A DNA stretch of 64,000 nucleotides from positions 1-64,000 of the forward strand of contig JAJYCW010000007.1 in the NCBI GenBank assembly GCA_021777995.1, written 5' to 3'. Positions within the stretch are counted from its first letter, which is position 1. Every line of letters starts with the position of its first letter. The notes under the pieces were generated by a model that was not told the DNA's origin, searched no databases, and saw only the letters and a program-made list of their open reading frames with translations. A program made the translations under genes and the position numbers. Source of the DNA: a bacterium (lineage in GTDB: Bacteria; Armatimonadota; Chthonomonadetes; Chthonomonadales; Chthonomonadaceae). Positions 19,106-28,932 of the stretch are shown here, piece after piece.

Positions 19106-19680
19106 TTTTCAGCGGGATATCGCAACAGCGACGATGTTTCCTGCAACGATGTCGATGTAGGCATAAGAAGCCGGCTGCGAGGTTGTATTTTGCGGATGGC
19201 GTGCCTTAAAGGCTGGTTGATTCCAATTCCCTTAACGTGTATCATTTTCCGTAACGCCGGTATAGACTCCTCATCAGCGAGCATGGAGATGGAGTTCAAC
19301 AGCGCCTCCGCCCGCTCGCTCCATCCTGGTGCTTGTTGGTCCAATGTCTGCTCCAAGGCAAAAATGAGGATCGGCACGGTCGTCAAACTGCCGTGGCCGG
19401 CAGAGCATGCTGCTTCCAAGAATGCAGATTGGTCTACTTCGGGATCGAGGAGGATTTCAAGCTCTTCCTGCCGGTCACAGGAGTCGAGAGCCAAATAGAT
19501 TCTCTCAAGCCGAAGTTCTCGTTTTGCAGCTGAAAACAGCGCTGGTATCGCCTTTATCAAGATGATGATACAGGCAAGGTACCATTCCTCCGGCCGCAGA
19601 GTGTAATTTCCCAAAATCGCGGCTAATCCACCGGTAGTCATTATGCAGCCCAATGAGGCTGCCGCAATGTAATCGCTCAC
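19054..19680 (-). CDS. Membrane-anchored HEAT-like repeat protein, unknown function
   Basis: 208 residues with a GTG start preceded by GGAGGG at a 7-nt spacing, which supports reality. The N-terminus has two hydrophobic segments, followed by a cytoplasmic helical part with short paired helices of the HEAT type (for example EELEILLDPEVDQSAFLEAAC and LADEESIPALRKMIHVKG). No known domain was recognised. It follows the SEC-C protein gene in the same direction with 21 bp between them, so both are probably transcribed together. Its tail overlaps the convergent exported protein gene. Confidence 0.55.
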   Translation of the reverse strand: MSDYIAAASLGCIMTTGGLAAILGNYTLRPEEWYLACIIILIKAIPALFSAAKRELRLERIYLALDSCDRQEELEILLDPEVDQSAFLEAACSAGHGSLTTVPILIFALEQTLDQQAPGWSERAEALLNSISMLADEESIPALRKMIHVKGIGINQPLRHAIRKIQPRSRLLMPTSTSLQETSSLLRYPAENHCAEARCFFLELSQMS

Positions 19681-19701
19681 GAATTAGCCCTCCACAATCA
19701 A

Positions 19702-20631
19702 TCATGCCAAAAGTCCACAGCATTTTTTGTATTTCTTGCCACTCCCACAGGGACAGGGATGATTACGACCAACATGTTCGGCACGCACATACGGTATCGT
19801 TAGTGGTTTCTTTTCCGACTGCTCCTCTATGCCGACAACCTCAATTTCAGATTGTGAGGCGTTGCGTTCACGCCTTGGAACGGAGGGCATGACCTGAATT
19901 AGGCCCGGTTCTGAGTCGGGAATAATCTCGATATTGAACTCGTCTAGAACATCCTGAAGGGTGATGATCTCTGTATCAACTCGGTTTGCCTGAAAAGCTG
20001 CAAGTATCGTATCAATGGCATCGCGGTCTTCGAGTTCCAGCAAACAAAAGATGCACCACGCCACCGTTTCCTGACCGTTACCGCTATTTTCTACAGCTCT
20101 TCGAAGGAGCGCCGTTACCTCACCTCGACATTCGGGATGGTCGGCTGGCATTACCCCTAGAACCTCGGTCAGGAATGCGACTGGATTGTTGTCCTCATTC
20201 CAGGATGAATTCAGCCACTCATCAATGAAGGGAAGGATTGTTGGGCCTTGAGAACGGTAGAATTCTACAACGGCATCTGTGACGGTGTCGTCAAATGTCC
20301 AGAGCAATGGAAGCACACGCGTGACAGCTGGCAGTGCATCCGGGCCCAATTGAGCCAGGGCATGCAAGGCTCTAGCAGGGGTTTCGCTGCGCACATCTTG
20401 GTCTTTGTGCCGTGAATAGGAGACGTACGACCGATCAAGCGACATGCGCGTAAGCGTATCAACCACTTCCGCAGTTGGTCTTGCTTTCAGGTCGGCAAGA
20501 ATGTTTTTCCAAAATACGGTGCCGAAGGAATCTGGGCGGCCGTCAGAAAAAAGACGTTGGTAAGGTTGAGGCAGGGCCTTATGTGCGCCAAGATCCGAAC
20601 CGTGAGATGGGGCTTTAGTCTGTTGTTTCAT
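19702..20631 (-). CDS. DUF1186/HEAT-like protein with C-terminal SEC-C zinc motif
   Basis: 309 residues. The body is alpha-helical and HEAT-like (repeats around [18 protein letters not shown]). It resembles the DUF1186 proteins that often carry SEC-C. The last 22 residues form a textbook SEC-C motif, [16 protein letters not shown], a zinc-binding motif first described at the end of SecA. Stand-alone SEC-C proteins are thought to bind other proteins or ribosome/translocon components, but roles are largely unknown. The start codon overlaps the stop of a 45-residue gene upstream as ATGA, so its translation may be coupled. Confidence 0.85.
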   Translation of the reverse strand: MKQQTKAPSHGSDLGAHKALPQPYQRLFSDGRPDSFGTVFWKNILADLKARPTAEVVDTLTRMSLDRSYVSYSRHKDQDVRSETPARALHALAQLGPDALPAVTRVLPLLWTFDDTVTDAVVEFYRSQGPTILPFIDEWLNSSWNEDNNPVAFLTEVLGVMPADHPECRGEVTALLRRAVENSGNGQETVAWCIFCLLELEDRDAIDTILAAFQANRVDTEIITLQDVLDEFNIEIIPDSEPGLIQVMPSVPRRERNASQSEIEVVGIEEQSEKKPLTIPYVRAEHVGRNHPCPCGSGKKYKKCCGLLA

Positions 20632-20765
20632 CGCGATACTACCTTGCGAGTATAGGCAAACGCATCGGGTATAGAAACGCGGCCTAAAGTGTCGTAGGCT
20701 AAAACACCTTCTGAAGGAAGGTTGAATGCAGTCGCTAATTCCGTTCCGATTGAGTGTTTATTCAT
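20628..20765 (-). CDS. Small 45-residue gene overlapping the SEC-C gene
   Basis: A short frame on the minus strand opens with ATG at 20765 and ends in TGA sharing ATGA with the start of the SEC-C gene. The product begins [11 protein letters not shown] and has a compact beta-hairpin-like middle ([16 protein letters not shown]). No family was recognised, and the ribosome binding site is weak. The tight overlap is the main evidence; it may be a leader peptide that controls translation of the SEC-C gene or a real small protein. Confidence 0.4.
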   Translation of the reverse strand: MNKHSIGTELATAFNLPSEGVLAYDTLGRVSIPDAFAYTRKVVSR

Positions 20766-20960
20766 ACTCTATTCTACAACACCACACCCATTAATTGCCA
20801 ATACGTCTGAAGAGTGACACGTTCGCACCTGCATTTTTTACGTTCACGGTATGCGAAGACGAGATGCATAGGTTGAACATCTAGAATTTGGTCGATAGGT
20901 AGATGGACATCACCTGCTGGCGATTAAGGTTAGTAAAAGAATGTTTTATTTGAGACTTGG

Positions 20961-22919
20961 CTAATCGAACAGGCCACCAAGCAGGGAATTTGGCTGTTCA
21001 GCAGGTGTGTTCGCACTGTCGCGTGGTGGCGGCAACGCAGAAACTAGATTGAGGTCTGTAAGAAACCGTGATGGTGCGGTGATCGCGTCATTCCACCTGT
21101 CGATAGAGGATACGTAGAGGCGGTCACGTGCTCTGGTCGCAATGACGTAGGCAATTCTACGTTCCTCATCATAGTTGACGGCCTTGCGGTGCGGTAGAAT
21201 GAATTCCGACCAGCCTACAGCAAAAACTACTTTCCATTCGAGACCCTTGGCACCGTGCCCCGTGACGAGTGTCACCTCGTCGAGCTGCTTATGAGCTCTG
21301 CGATCCTTGCGACGCTTCTGTTTTGCATCCCGCACCATACGCACGGCTTTTAGGTAATCTGCGGCAGTATTGTAGTGACTAGCTGCCTCCTCTACGCGAG
21401 CGATGTTAACGATTCTGTCGTCGTCCTCCTGCTCACGAACACCACGAGGATCGTGTTGGATCCACCGGTCGTACCCTGTAATACTCCGAACTTTGGCGAT
21501 AACATGACCTGCGTTGGTGCATTGCGGTACTGCCGCTTCTAACTGAGCCAATTGATCTGCAAGCAGCTTAATGCCCTTAAACGAGCGCAAATCCGGTGCT
21601 GGGAAATCGCTTAGGATCTCGCGAACCCGTCGCCCGCGTAACTGCGCCACATGAATGAGCTGTTGAGGTACATCTCGGTGAATTTTGCGGTCTGGTACAT
21701 TCAGCAGCGCAAGGAGCCATTCGTCGGCATATGCCGTTTGGGTATGTTCGTCTGGGGCAAGGTACTGCAGGTAGGTGATTAGTCCCTGCACCTCTCTGCG
21801 GGCATAGAAGTCACCATCCTGCTTAGAGGCGAAGGGAATTTCATGGGCAGCAAAGATACGCTCGAATGCTTCGCTCTGTGCGTTCACACGAAACAGCACT
21901 GCAATGTCGCTAAACGGCATGCCAGCATTGTGGAGCGATAGTATCTCCTGGGCGGTCTCCTCGGCCTCATCGTCGGCATCGTTTAACCGCAACCAGCGCA
22001 CGGGCAGCCCTTCATCCCGAGTAGCCTGAAATGGTAGAGGGTGACGGTTGGTATCCTGCCGAATAAGTGAGTCAGCGAATTGCATAATCGACTGGGTGCT
22101 GCGATAGTTGTGGCTTAATTCAAATACCCTCGTGGTGGGGTGATTTGCAAACGCTCTGAAGGTGGTAGCATCGGCTCCCCGAAAGGCGTACAGCGACTGA
22201 TCGAGATCACCCACCAGCATTACGTTACGGTGATCCCGCCCTAAGGATAGCGTGATCGCGAACTGAGGTCCGTTCATATCCTGGCATTCATCGACGATGA
22301 TGAACTTGAATTCGTTGGCATATCGGCTGCGAACCTGCTCATTGCCCGCAAACAGATCACGTACGGCAAGAATAAGATCGTCGAAATCAAATAGACCGCG
22401 TTCTGCTTTTACCTTTTCGTAAGCGCGCCACGTGCGTGCAAATTCGCGGTCACCGCCAGAGTCGTCTGGTTTATAGGACTTGTGAGTGCTCCCCATGTTC
22501 TTGGCGAGCGAAACCTGACTAAGAAATGCTTTCGAGCCACCTTCTATGTCGCGCGCGCCAGCAAGATCGGCAAGGGAGCGTTGTTGATGAGGGTCGGTTA
22601 GCAGCTTGAACGCAGGCAACTCGGCCTTCAATACCCGCAAGCAGAGGGCATGGAGCGTAGAAACCGTGATCAGCTTCATCTCCCCGACGGATAACATACC
22701 GTTTAGGCGTGCCTCCATCTCGTGGGCTGCTTCAGTAGTAAAGGTGGTTACCAGCAGCGGTATGCCCTGCGATGCGATGCGTGCCGCACGTAGTGTAACA
22801 ACCCTGGTTTTGCCGCTTCCTGGCCCGGCAAATACTGCGCACGGTCCTTCGTCGTGCAAAACAGCTGCAAGCTGTATGTCATTTAAGCCAGATAGAAATC
22901 TGCTATTTACTGAAGCCAA
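20961..22919 (-). CDS. UvrD/Rep/PcrA-like superfamily 1 DNA helicase
   Basis: 652 residues with a TTG start behind GGGGAAG. All SF1A motifs are visible: Q motif LNDIQLAAV, Walker A AGPGSGKT at 31-38, motif Ia VTTFTTEAAHEM, Walker B IIVDECQDMN, motif III GDLDQSLYAFRGA, motif IV HNYRS, motif V TGHGAKGLEWKVV and motif VI VIATRARDRLY. It should unwind DNA 3' to 5' with ATP, in repair or replication restart. It is shorter than UvrD (about 720) and lacks its long C-terminal tail; motif II has ECQD instead of EAQD or DEFQD. It could be a secondary paralogue rather than the housekeeping UvrD. Confidence 0.93.
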   Translation of the reverse strand: MASVNSRFLSGLNDIQLAAVLHDEGPCAVFAGPGSGKTRVVTLRAARIASQGIPLLVTTFTTEAAHEMEARLNGMLSVGEMKLITVSTLHALCLRVLKAELPAFKLLTDPHQQRSLADLAGARDIEGGSKAFLSQVSLAKNMGSTHKSYKPDDSGGDREFARTWRAYEKVKAERGLFDFDDLILAVRDLFAGNEQVRSRYANEFKFIIVDECQDMNGPQFAITLSLGRDHRNVMLVGDLDQSLYAFRGADATTFRAFANHPTTRVFELSHNYRSTQSIMQFADSLIRQDTNRHPLPFQATRDEGLPVRWLRLNDADDEAEETAQEILSLHNAGMPFSDIAVLFRVNAQSEAFERIFAAHEIPFASKQDGDFYARREVQGLITYLQYLAPDEHTQTAYADEWLLALLNVPDRKIHRDVPQQLIHVAQLRGRRVREILSDFPAPDLRSFKGIKLLADQLAQLEAAVPQCTNAGHVIAKVRSITGYDRWIQHDPRGVREQEDDDRIVNIARVEEAASHYNTAADYLKAVRMVRDAKQKRRKDRRAHKQLDEVTLVTGHGAKGLEWKVVFAVGWSEFILPHRKAVNYDEERRIAYVIATRARDRLYVSSIDRWNDAITAPSRFLTDLNLVSALPPPRDSANTPAEQPNSLLGGLFD

Positions 22920-23092
22920 TCATTCTTCCCCATGGTCGGTGTATATCGTGCAATTAGATTGTGTGTCTCGGCAGGCGCCAACCGCTCCACCGTGCGAGTG
23001 CTCAGATTGCAGTAAAACTGCACATACGAGGAGAACTGCGCGTATATTAACAGCTGCTGCTTCTTACCTGTCAATAGTGGACTAAGCGCGAC

Positions 23093-24841
23093 TTAATGGT
23101 TTGGGCCTGATGACGCGCCGCTTTTGCTCTTAAGAGGTTCGGCGGATTTATGGGGCGCTGTCGGCTGAGGTTGAACAGAACCTGTTTTATTTTCGTTGAG
23201 GACGGAGTCTGGAATTAGCAGGGTTGTTGCTTTTCCTGAAAAGGTTTCGTCATTGGTACGAGTGCTTATGACGAGCGGATCATCAGTAACCAACACTTCT
23301 CCCTGGCTATCGTGATACCTTACAGGTGGGTACAACGTGATTGTCTGTTCATTGTCATCGTATACCGCGTATTCTGCAGTTGCATTACGCGAGATCTTTT
23401 TCCCCTTTTTGTCTACATAGTTCTGCGTAAACAGAAGATGGCCCGTTAGTTTGGCGATCTTCGTTACTGAACTGTATACCACCTTGTCACAATGAACAAT
23501 GATGTCGTGATTACGCGCCTCCTGTCCGCTCGCATCTGGACTGGAGCTATTCGATGCACCTTCTGATGTCGCCTTAACTGCAGTCGTAGATTTCCTAGGC
23601 TTAATTGTAAGCGCTACAGCTCCTTCAAAAATACGCTCGTGCGTCTTGCGGTTAACTTGAGCACTAGAGCAGGTAGCTCCGTAGTCGTTGCTGTCATAAA
23701 CCAGGTGCCCTTTTGCCGTTAAAAGCTGTTCATGGCTATTCCATATAGCATAATCGCCCTTAGCCGTTTCATCGTTATGAACGTAGGTAAAGTTGTATCC
23801 TCGGTACAGTCCCTTACTCTGGTTGCCAGAAAGCGGGTTGAATGTTACAACGGCATATCCGGCAACGGGGGCTCCAGTGGTAGATGGTTGTGGTAACGAA
23901 GGGTTGAGATGCCCGGCCTTTTTGTTATGGAGTTTAGTTGCCGCAGGAGGCAGGTAGTCCATATTGATGGAGGCGCTGCTCGCTTCGATGGAGTGACTCT
24001 TGCTGTTCAATGCAACGTTTGATGCGGTGATTCCATACCCGTCAATCGTACCCGTTACAATGTATGGGCAGCGCAACGTGCTGTCCTTCAGCGTCCAGAA
24101 TGCAGTACTTGTGGTGAACAGGCTCGGTCTTCCGTTGGGTGGCGTAACACGAACCGTGACACCGTTAAAGGCATCTGCGCTCTGAAGAGCAGGATGGTAG
24201 TTCAGTCCTTCTGCGTGCACGCTAGTGGCACCTTTCGAAATCGTCGCTCCCTGTCTGCAGATTACTTCCTGCCTCTGTTTGCCCGTTTGTCGACTGATGT
24301 ACTGGACAAGCGAGAGCTGGGGTGCAACAATACTCTCCTTGTGCGCGGTTGTAAGCCGCACACCGCTGCTCAACGTAAAATTCCATTGAGCCAGACCGTA
24401 ATTGGCGACCTCTGCGGCAATGTCACCAGTTGCACCAACAGAGTACGATCCTGCACCCGCCGTAAATGTCATCGCTGGCTGAATTTTTGTACCCGTTGTG
24501 AGGCTTGCGGAGGCAGGCGCATACACGCTAGCATTGTGAATATTACTGAGCACTGCATTCGCAATCATATGAGTTACTCCGGATGCGGGACGTTTGGCTG
24601 CGACGAGGTCGGCGGTGAGCTGCCATTGTACATGTCCGTCAACCACATGCCGGAACTCGCTGTTGTGAAGCGTAATGACCTGATTTTCACCGTTCGTAGC
24701 TATGTGGCTGGGTGCGAGTGTAGGGGGAGCAGCCCAACGATAAACCACAAATATTGCCACAACAACGACTACCAGTAATATCCATGGCACCAGATTGCGC
24801 ATGCTATGCCCGCGTTTTATCGTGCTCGTTTCAGCCGGCAT
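23093..24841 (-). CDS. LptC-LptA/OstA-like periplasmic LPS transport protein
   Basis: 582 residues with an ATG start preceded by GAGG. A basic N-terminus is followed by one membrane helix (about residues 15-38), then a periplasmic part. The first section behaves like LptC (ITLHNSEFRHVVDGHVQWQLTA) and later sections like OstA/LptA beta-jellyroll repeats (AKGHLVYDSNDYGAT..., HCDKVVYSSVTKIAKLTG, ISRNATAEYAVYDDNEQTITL). These domains form the bridge that carries lipopolysaccharide across the periplasm. LptC is normally about 190 residues and LptA about 180, so this looks like a fused or extended bridge component. The C-terminal tail is low-complexity, rich in Ser, Pro and Lys. No lptB, F or G is seen in the window. 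Confidence 0.75.
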   Translation of the reverse strand: MPAETSTIKRGHSMRNLVPWILLVVVVVAIFVVYRWAAPPTLAPSHIATNGENQVITLHNSEFRHVVDGHVQWQLTADLVAAKRPASGVTHMIANAVLSNIHNASVYAPASASLTTGTKIQPAMTFTAGAGSYSVGATGDIAAEVANYGLAQWNFTLSSGVRLTTAHKESIVAPQLSLVQYISRQTGKQRQEVICRQGATISKGATSVHAEGLNYHPALQSADAFNGVTVRVTPPNGRPSLFTTSTAFWTLKDSTLRCPYIVTGTIDGYGITASNVALNSKSHSIEASSASINMDYLPPAATKLHNKKAGHLNPSLPQPSTTGAPVAGYAVVTFNPLSGNQSKGLYRGYNFTYVHNDETAKGDYAIWNSHEQLLTAKGHLVYDSNDYGATCSSAQVNRKTHERIFEGAVALTIKPRKSTTAVKATSEGASNSSSPDASGQEARNHDIIVHCDKVVYSSVTKIAKLTGHLLFTQNYVDKKGKKISRNATAEYAVYDDNEQTITLYPPVRYHDSQGEVLVTDDPLVISTRTNDETFSGKATTLLIPDSVLNENKTGSVQPQPTAPHKSAEPLKSKSGASSGPNH

Positions 24842-25047
24842 CAGGAATGACCTCGATTCATTATATCACACGGTGTAATCCTAAATATGGTGACGACTCT
24901 GGCCGATAATCTGCGCAACATATATAACTTTACGAATGGTTTTGCGGTTAGAGAAGCGGTACCCATTCTGTTATTGCTTGCTCTGCCGTTGGGCCGAAGA
25001 CTAATATCTTAAAATCTGCAACGCCCAGAACAGGATTCCATCTGCAC

Positions 25048-27258
25048 ATGTCGGACATACCGCTCTACAGCGATGGCCTTACCAGCCTTCGGTTAGAAAA
25101 TACAGTTGTAACCGCTACCCAGCAGTTAATGGCCAATAGTCAGCTACTTGCGTTAGCCGCCGCAGTTACGCACGATGGAATTCTGATTACCGATTCTTCT
25201 GAGCGAATTGTGCTAATGAACACCGCAGCTGAACGGCTTTGTGGATACACACTGAGCGAAATTATCGGTCAGCGGCCCAGTAAATACTTTCAGGGTCCGG
25301 ATACCGACCCGGCTACTCGTTCGCTCATTCGTAAATCAATCGACAGAGGTGAACCGGTATCCGTCGAAATCATCAACTATCATAGAAACGGTAGCTCATA
25401 TTGGCTTCAACTGCACATCACCCCTGTGCACAATTCGCTGGGGGAAGTGACTCACTTTATTGCAGTTCAAACTGACGTAACCGCGCGTAAACAGGCTGAG
25501 CACGAACTGAAAGACCAAAGTGACTTTCTGGAGAAGATTTCTTATACGATGCCGGTGCAGATTTATGTATATGATCTGCTGGAGCATCGTACAGTTTTTC
25601 TCAACCGATCTAAGTCAACCACCTTTGGGTACAGTGCCGATGAGATCATAGCAATGGGCAGCAAGGTCATTCATCAGCTAATTCATCCTGACGATCTTCC
25701 AAGATATGCGGCTCACATTCAGAATTTGGCGGATGAGCCCGATGGTTCGGTTGCAAATCTGGAGGTTCGTGGTCGCCACCGAAATGGTGAATGGATGACG
25801 CTGCACTGCCGCAACACCGTGTTTACAAGGCTGCCGGATGGACGTGTGTCACAGGTGTTGGGAACCATTCAGGATGTTTCAGAACTCGCGATTTCGCGTC
25901 GTCGGCTGCTGGAGCTCAACCTGCAGCTGGAGCAAACCAACAATGCGTTAGCGGAGCTCTCAGTGCAGTTGAACGACCGGGCCTCGGCTGCTGAGATCCA
26001 GGCAAGGGAGCTAGCGGAGAGCCGTGCAGAACTGTACCGAACAAATCAACGCCTTGAGCTTTTGGCAGCCACCGACGGGCTTACCGGCCTGAAAAACCAC
26101 CGCATTTTTCAGGAAGTGCTCCGCACGGAGTACAGCACTTGTGTGGCCTCTCACTTACCACTGTCGCTAATGATTATGGACGTGGATTCATTCAAGAGCT
26201 ACAACGACCGGTTCGGCCACCCGGAAGGGGATGATGTACTACGGAGAATTGCCTCAATGCTGCCGCTCTGTGTGCGCAACGAAGATACGTGCGCCAGGTA
26301 CGGGGGCGAGGAATTCGCCGTAATTCTTCCACGTGCTTCCATTGAAGAGGCACGGGTCATCGCCGAACGAATTCGCACGACTATAGCCGGTGCAGACTGG
26401 CGGCTTGTTAACGTGACCATTAGCATAGGTGTTGCGGAACTTGCTGGGGACGTATCCTCGCCCTCGCAGCTCGTTACGGCTGCCGATCAGGCACTATACC
26501 ACGCTAAGCAAAGCGGTCGAAATAGGGTAGCGGTGTTCGGTGATATATCGAGCGATGAGCTGCACGAAACACGAGTTAACGCCTCCATTGAAGCAGCATA
26601 TTCCGAGTGCCTGCATGAAATTGTCCTTCAGAAGGAATCGGACCTCATGGAGAGCATGGGGGACAGCGACGATAGTTTGATTGAAACCTATGACGCCACA
26701 ATTACGGCTTGGGCAGGAGTGCTAGAGCTGCGTGATAAAGAGACCGAGGGCCACAGTAAGCGGGTGACGAACCTGACTGTTCAGCTTGCACGGTTTGTGG
26801 GGATGAATGAAGAAGAGGTCCTGTTTGTAAAGTGGGGCGCACTCCTGCACGACATTGGCAAACTTGGAATACCAGATGCGATTTTACACAAACCTGGAGA
26901 TCTTACGCCTGAGGAATTTGCTATCATGCGCAAACATCCCGTACTCGCATACGAGATGCTGCGCCACATTGCTTTCATCAAGCCCGCGATCGACATTCCA
27001 TACAGTCATCACGAGAAGTGGGATGGCACTGGCTATCCTCAAAAGCTGCGAGGCGAGGCGATCCCTGTTGCAGCCCGGCTTTTTGCCGTGGTGGACGTAT
27101 GGGATGCGCTTCGCTCCGATCGGCCATATCGCAGCGCATGGGGCGTTGAGCAGGTGCTAGACTACTTGCGAGCAAACTCCGGATCGCATTTCGACCCACG
27201 AGCAGTTTCAGCCTTTATCGCCATGATTGAAACAACGCAGATTAGTGCCGCTGCGTAA
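25048..27258 (+). CDS. PAS-PAS-GGDEF-HD-GYP cyclic-di-GMP protein
   Basis: 736 residues without membrane helices. The order is a LOV/PAS domain (about 30-148), a second PAS/PAC domain (about 158-282), a coiled coil (285-340), a GGDEF domain with GGEEF at 419-423, and an HD-GYP domain with HDIGK at 601-605 and HHEKWDGTGYP at 654-664. The inhibitory I-site RxxD is intact at 410-413. Both halves look active: the first should make c-di-GMP, and the second should degrade it or its linear product. The PAS1 core lacks the NCRFLQ cysteine of true photoactive LOV domains. Its tail overlaps the convergent cinA end by 17 bp. Confidence 0.95.
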   Translation: MSDIPLYSDGLTSLRLENTVVTATQQLMANSQLLALAAAVTHDGILITDSSERIVLMNTAAERLCGYTLSEIIGQRPSKYFQGPDTDPATRSLIRKSIDRGEPVSVEIINYHRNGSSYWLQLHITPVHNSLGEVTHFIAVQTDVTARKQAEHELKDQSDFLEKISYTMPVQIYVYDLLEHRTVFLNRSKSTTFGYSADEIIAMGSKVIHQLIHPDDLPRYAAHIQNLADEPDGSVANLEVRGRHRNGEWMTLHCRNTVFTRLPDGRVSQVLGTIQDVSELAISRRRLLELNLQLEQTNNALAELSVQLNDRASAAEIQARELAESRAELYRTNQRLELLAATDGLTGLKNHRIFQEVLRTEYSTCVASHLPLSLMIMDVDSFKSYNDRFGHPEGDDVLRRIASMLPLCVRNEDTCARYGGEEFAVILPRASIEEARVIAERIRTTIAGADWRLVNVTISIGVAELAGDVSSPSQLVTAADQALYHAKQSGRNRVAVFGDISSDELHETRVNASIEAAYSECLHEIVLQKESDLMESMGDSDDSLIETYDATITAWAGVLELRDKETEGHSKRVTNLTVQLARFVGMNEEEVLFVKWGALLHDIGKLGIPDAILHKPGDLTPEEFAIMRKHPVLAYEMLRHIAFIKPAIDIPYSHHEKWDGTGYPQKLRGEAIPVAARLFAVVDVWDALRSDRPYRSAWGVEQVLDYLRANSGSHFDPRAVSAFIAMIETTQISAAA

Positions 27259-28486
27259 GCAGGCTTAACCGCAACATGTTGAGGGCCGTTTGAACTGCCC
27301 GAGTTCGCACAATTGATCGTGAACCGAGTAGGTGTGCCCGTTCTACCTTACAGCCATTGTTATCTGCGAGTGCGACAAACACTAGACCTACGGGCTTCAC
27401 TTCTGTGCCGCCATCCGGGCCGGCAATACCGGTGATTCCTATTCCGTAAGTGGTGGTAAATCGTTTGCGAACTCCCAAAGCTAGTTCAGTTGCTACCTCG
27501 TGACTTACTGCGCCGTGTTTCTCAATGGTGGAGGAGTTTACGCCTGCCAGGTCTTCTTTGGCACTATTACTGTAACAGACCAGGCCAGCAGGGAAAACTC
27601 GTGAGCTACCGGGGATGTCTGTGATTCGCTTTGCCAGTAATCCCCCAGTGCAGCTTTCTGCCACCGCTACCGTGCTGCCGTTGTCCATAAGCAACGAAAC
27701 TACTGCCTGCTCCAGCGTCTGGTTATCTTCGCCGTATATGAGCCTGCCAAGTCGCGCCCTGACCAGTGCTGCCCGCTCTTCTACAAGCTCCTCCGCTAGT
27801 TCAGCAGTATCATGTCGAGCGGTTATGCGCAGATGCACCTCCCCTATTTTTGCGTAGGGAGCCACCGTGGGATTATCGTCCTGCATGAGATCTTTGACTA
27901 TCTGCTCGACACTGCTTTCGCCCATGCCGATTACGCGCAGAATGCGGGAGCGAATGGTTCCCTTGTTATCCGTTCTGGCCAACAGAAACGGCGTTACGAA
28001 GCTATCTACCATAGGAATGAACTCGTTTGGCGGCCCAGGAAGGCAGATAGCTATTTTGTCGTCTTTTTCAAAAAGAAGACCTGGCGCTGTACCGTTCGGG
28101 TTGTCGATGGCCCTGCCGTGAACCGGCACCAGAGCCTGCCGCAAATTGCTCTCTGTCATTGGAATTCCGCGGTCCGCGAAAAACTTGCTCAGGTTTTCGG
28201 CTATCTCGTCGTTGGGAACGAGCCTATCACCCATGGCGACTGCAACTCCGTCGCGCGTGATGTCGTCCATTGTAGGACCAAGACCACCAATCGTAATTAC
28301 AATGTCATTCTCCGCAACCGCCACCGTGAGGGCTGCTACAAGGCGTTCCATGTTGTCACCCACGGTTGCCCGCCGATAAACCGAGATGCCCGCGGTAGAA
28401 AGGGCCTTGGCAAGATATGCGGCATTTGTATCTACTATCTGGCCGAGTAACAATTCCGTACCAACTGAAATTATTTCAGCTCGCAA
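27242..28486 (-). CDS. cinA: CinA: nicotinamide-nucleotide amidohydrolase / competence-damage protein
   Basis: 414 residues, full length for CinA. The N-terminal MoaB/MogA-like domain (IISVGTELLLGQIVDTNA, GGLGPTMDDITRDGVA) matches the COG1058 ADP-ribose pyrophosphatase-like half. The C-terminal COG1546 half carries the NMN amidohydrolase motif AESCTGGLLAKRITDIPGSS, followed by YSNSAK and GIAGPDGGTEVKPVG. The enzyme recycles NMN to NaMN in the pyridine nucleotide cycle. A TTG start with AAGGA upstream fits. No recA neighbour is present. Confidence 0.95.
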   Translation of the reverse strand: MRAEIISVGTELLLGQIVDTNAAYLAKALSTAGISVYRRATVGDNMERLVAALTVAVAENDIVITIGGLGPTMDDITRDGVAVAMGDRLVPNDEIAENLSKFFADRGIPMTESNLRQALVPVHGRAIDNPNGTAPGLLFEKDDKIAICLPGPPNEFIPMVDSFVTPFLLARTDNKGTIRSRILRVIGMGESSVEQIVKDLMQDDNPTVAPYAKIGEVHLRITARHDTAELAEELVEERAALVRARLGRLIYGEDNQTLEQAVVSLLMDNGSTVAVAESCTGGLLAKRITDIPGSSRVFPAGLVCYSNSAKEDLAGVNSSTIEKHGAVSHEVATELALGVRKRFTTTYGIGITGIAGPDGGTEVKPVGLVFVALADNNGCKVERAHLLGSRSIVRTRAVQTALNMLRLSLLTQRH

Positions 28487-28932
28487 TTTGGGTCAGTCCT
28501 TCCAGGTGCGCCCATCGTGTTGACGCATATACATAGTGTAGCATGACAAATAAGCGGAAGTTCATTTTGTTAAATTACGCCTCTACATTGGTCAAATCAG
28601 GGTAACCGATCTGTTCATGTTACGCCGCATGGGTAGCTAATCAGGTTGACTACGTAGGGATTTTTGGGTGGGGGTGAGATGCAATATCAGTAAGCAGTAC
28701 ACCATAACACTTAAATGAATTGATCATAATAATATATTGGCAATTTTAGCTCGTGGACGAACACACCAACGTGGTTAACTGCAGCAAGTGTGGTACCACG
28801 CTCCCCCTGGCGTGGCTACGTTTTGGAACGGTTACAGCTCATTTAGCTTCAGTTTTGGTTTCGAATAAAGCTTGTAAGTAACAAAGCGAAAGTTGGGCAG
28901 AATCTATGTGCGTCGCAGCCTGACCGAAACGC
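28487..28932. other. Non-coding or decayed flank of an accessory region
   Basis: About 446 bp, AT-richer than its surroundings. A short open frame (28753-28881, GTG start, no ribosome binding site) would encode 42 residues with a CSKCG knuckle; support is weak. The rest shows no recognisable gene. The cinA promoter probably lies in the first 80 bp. This stretch is the left flank of the toxin/immunity relic and may contain an old junction. Confidence 0.4.

Noticed and set aside
22606-23085. Long plus-strand open frame opposite the helicase 5' end
   Set aside because: It is antisense to a clear UvrD-like gene, has no known motifs and unusual composition.
24194-24778. 194-codon plus-strand frame
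   Set aside because: Antisense to the LptC/OstA-like gene; Cys- and Arg-rich text without domain similarity.
27812-28450. 212-codon plus-strand frame
   Set aside because: Lies wholly antisense to cinA, whose motifs are unambiguous.
28753-28881. 42-codon frame with a CSKCG knuckle
   Set aside because: GTG start without ribosome binding site, single CxxC only; too weak for a gene call.
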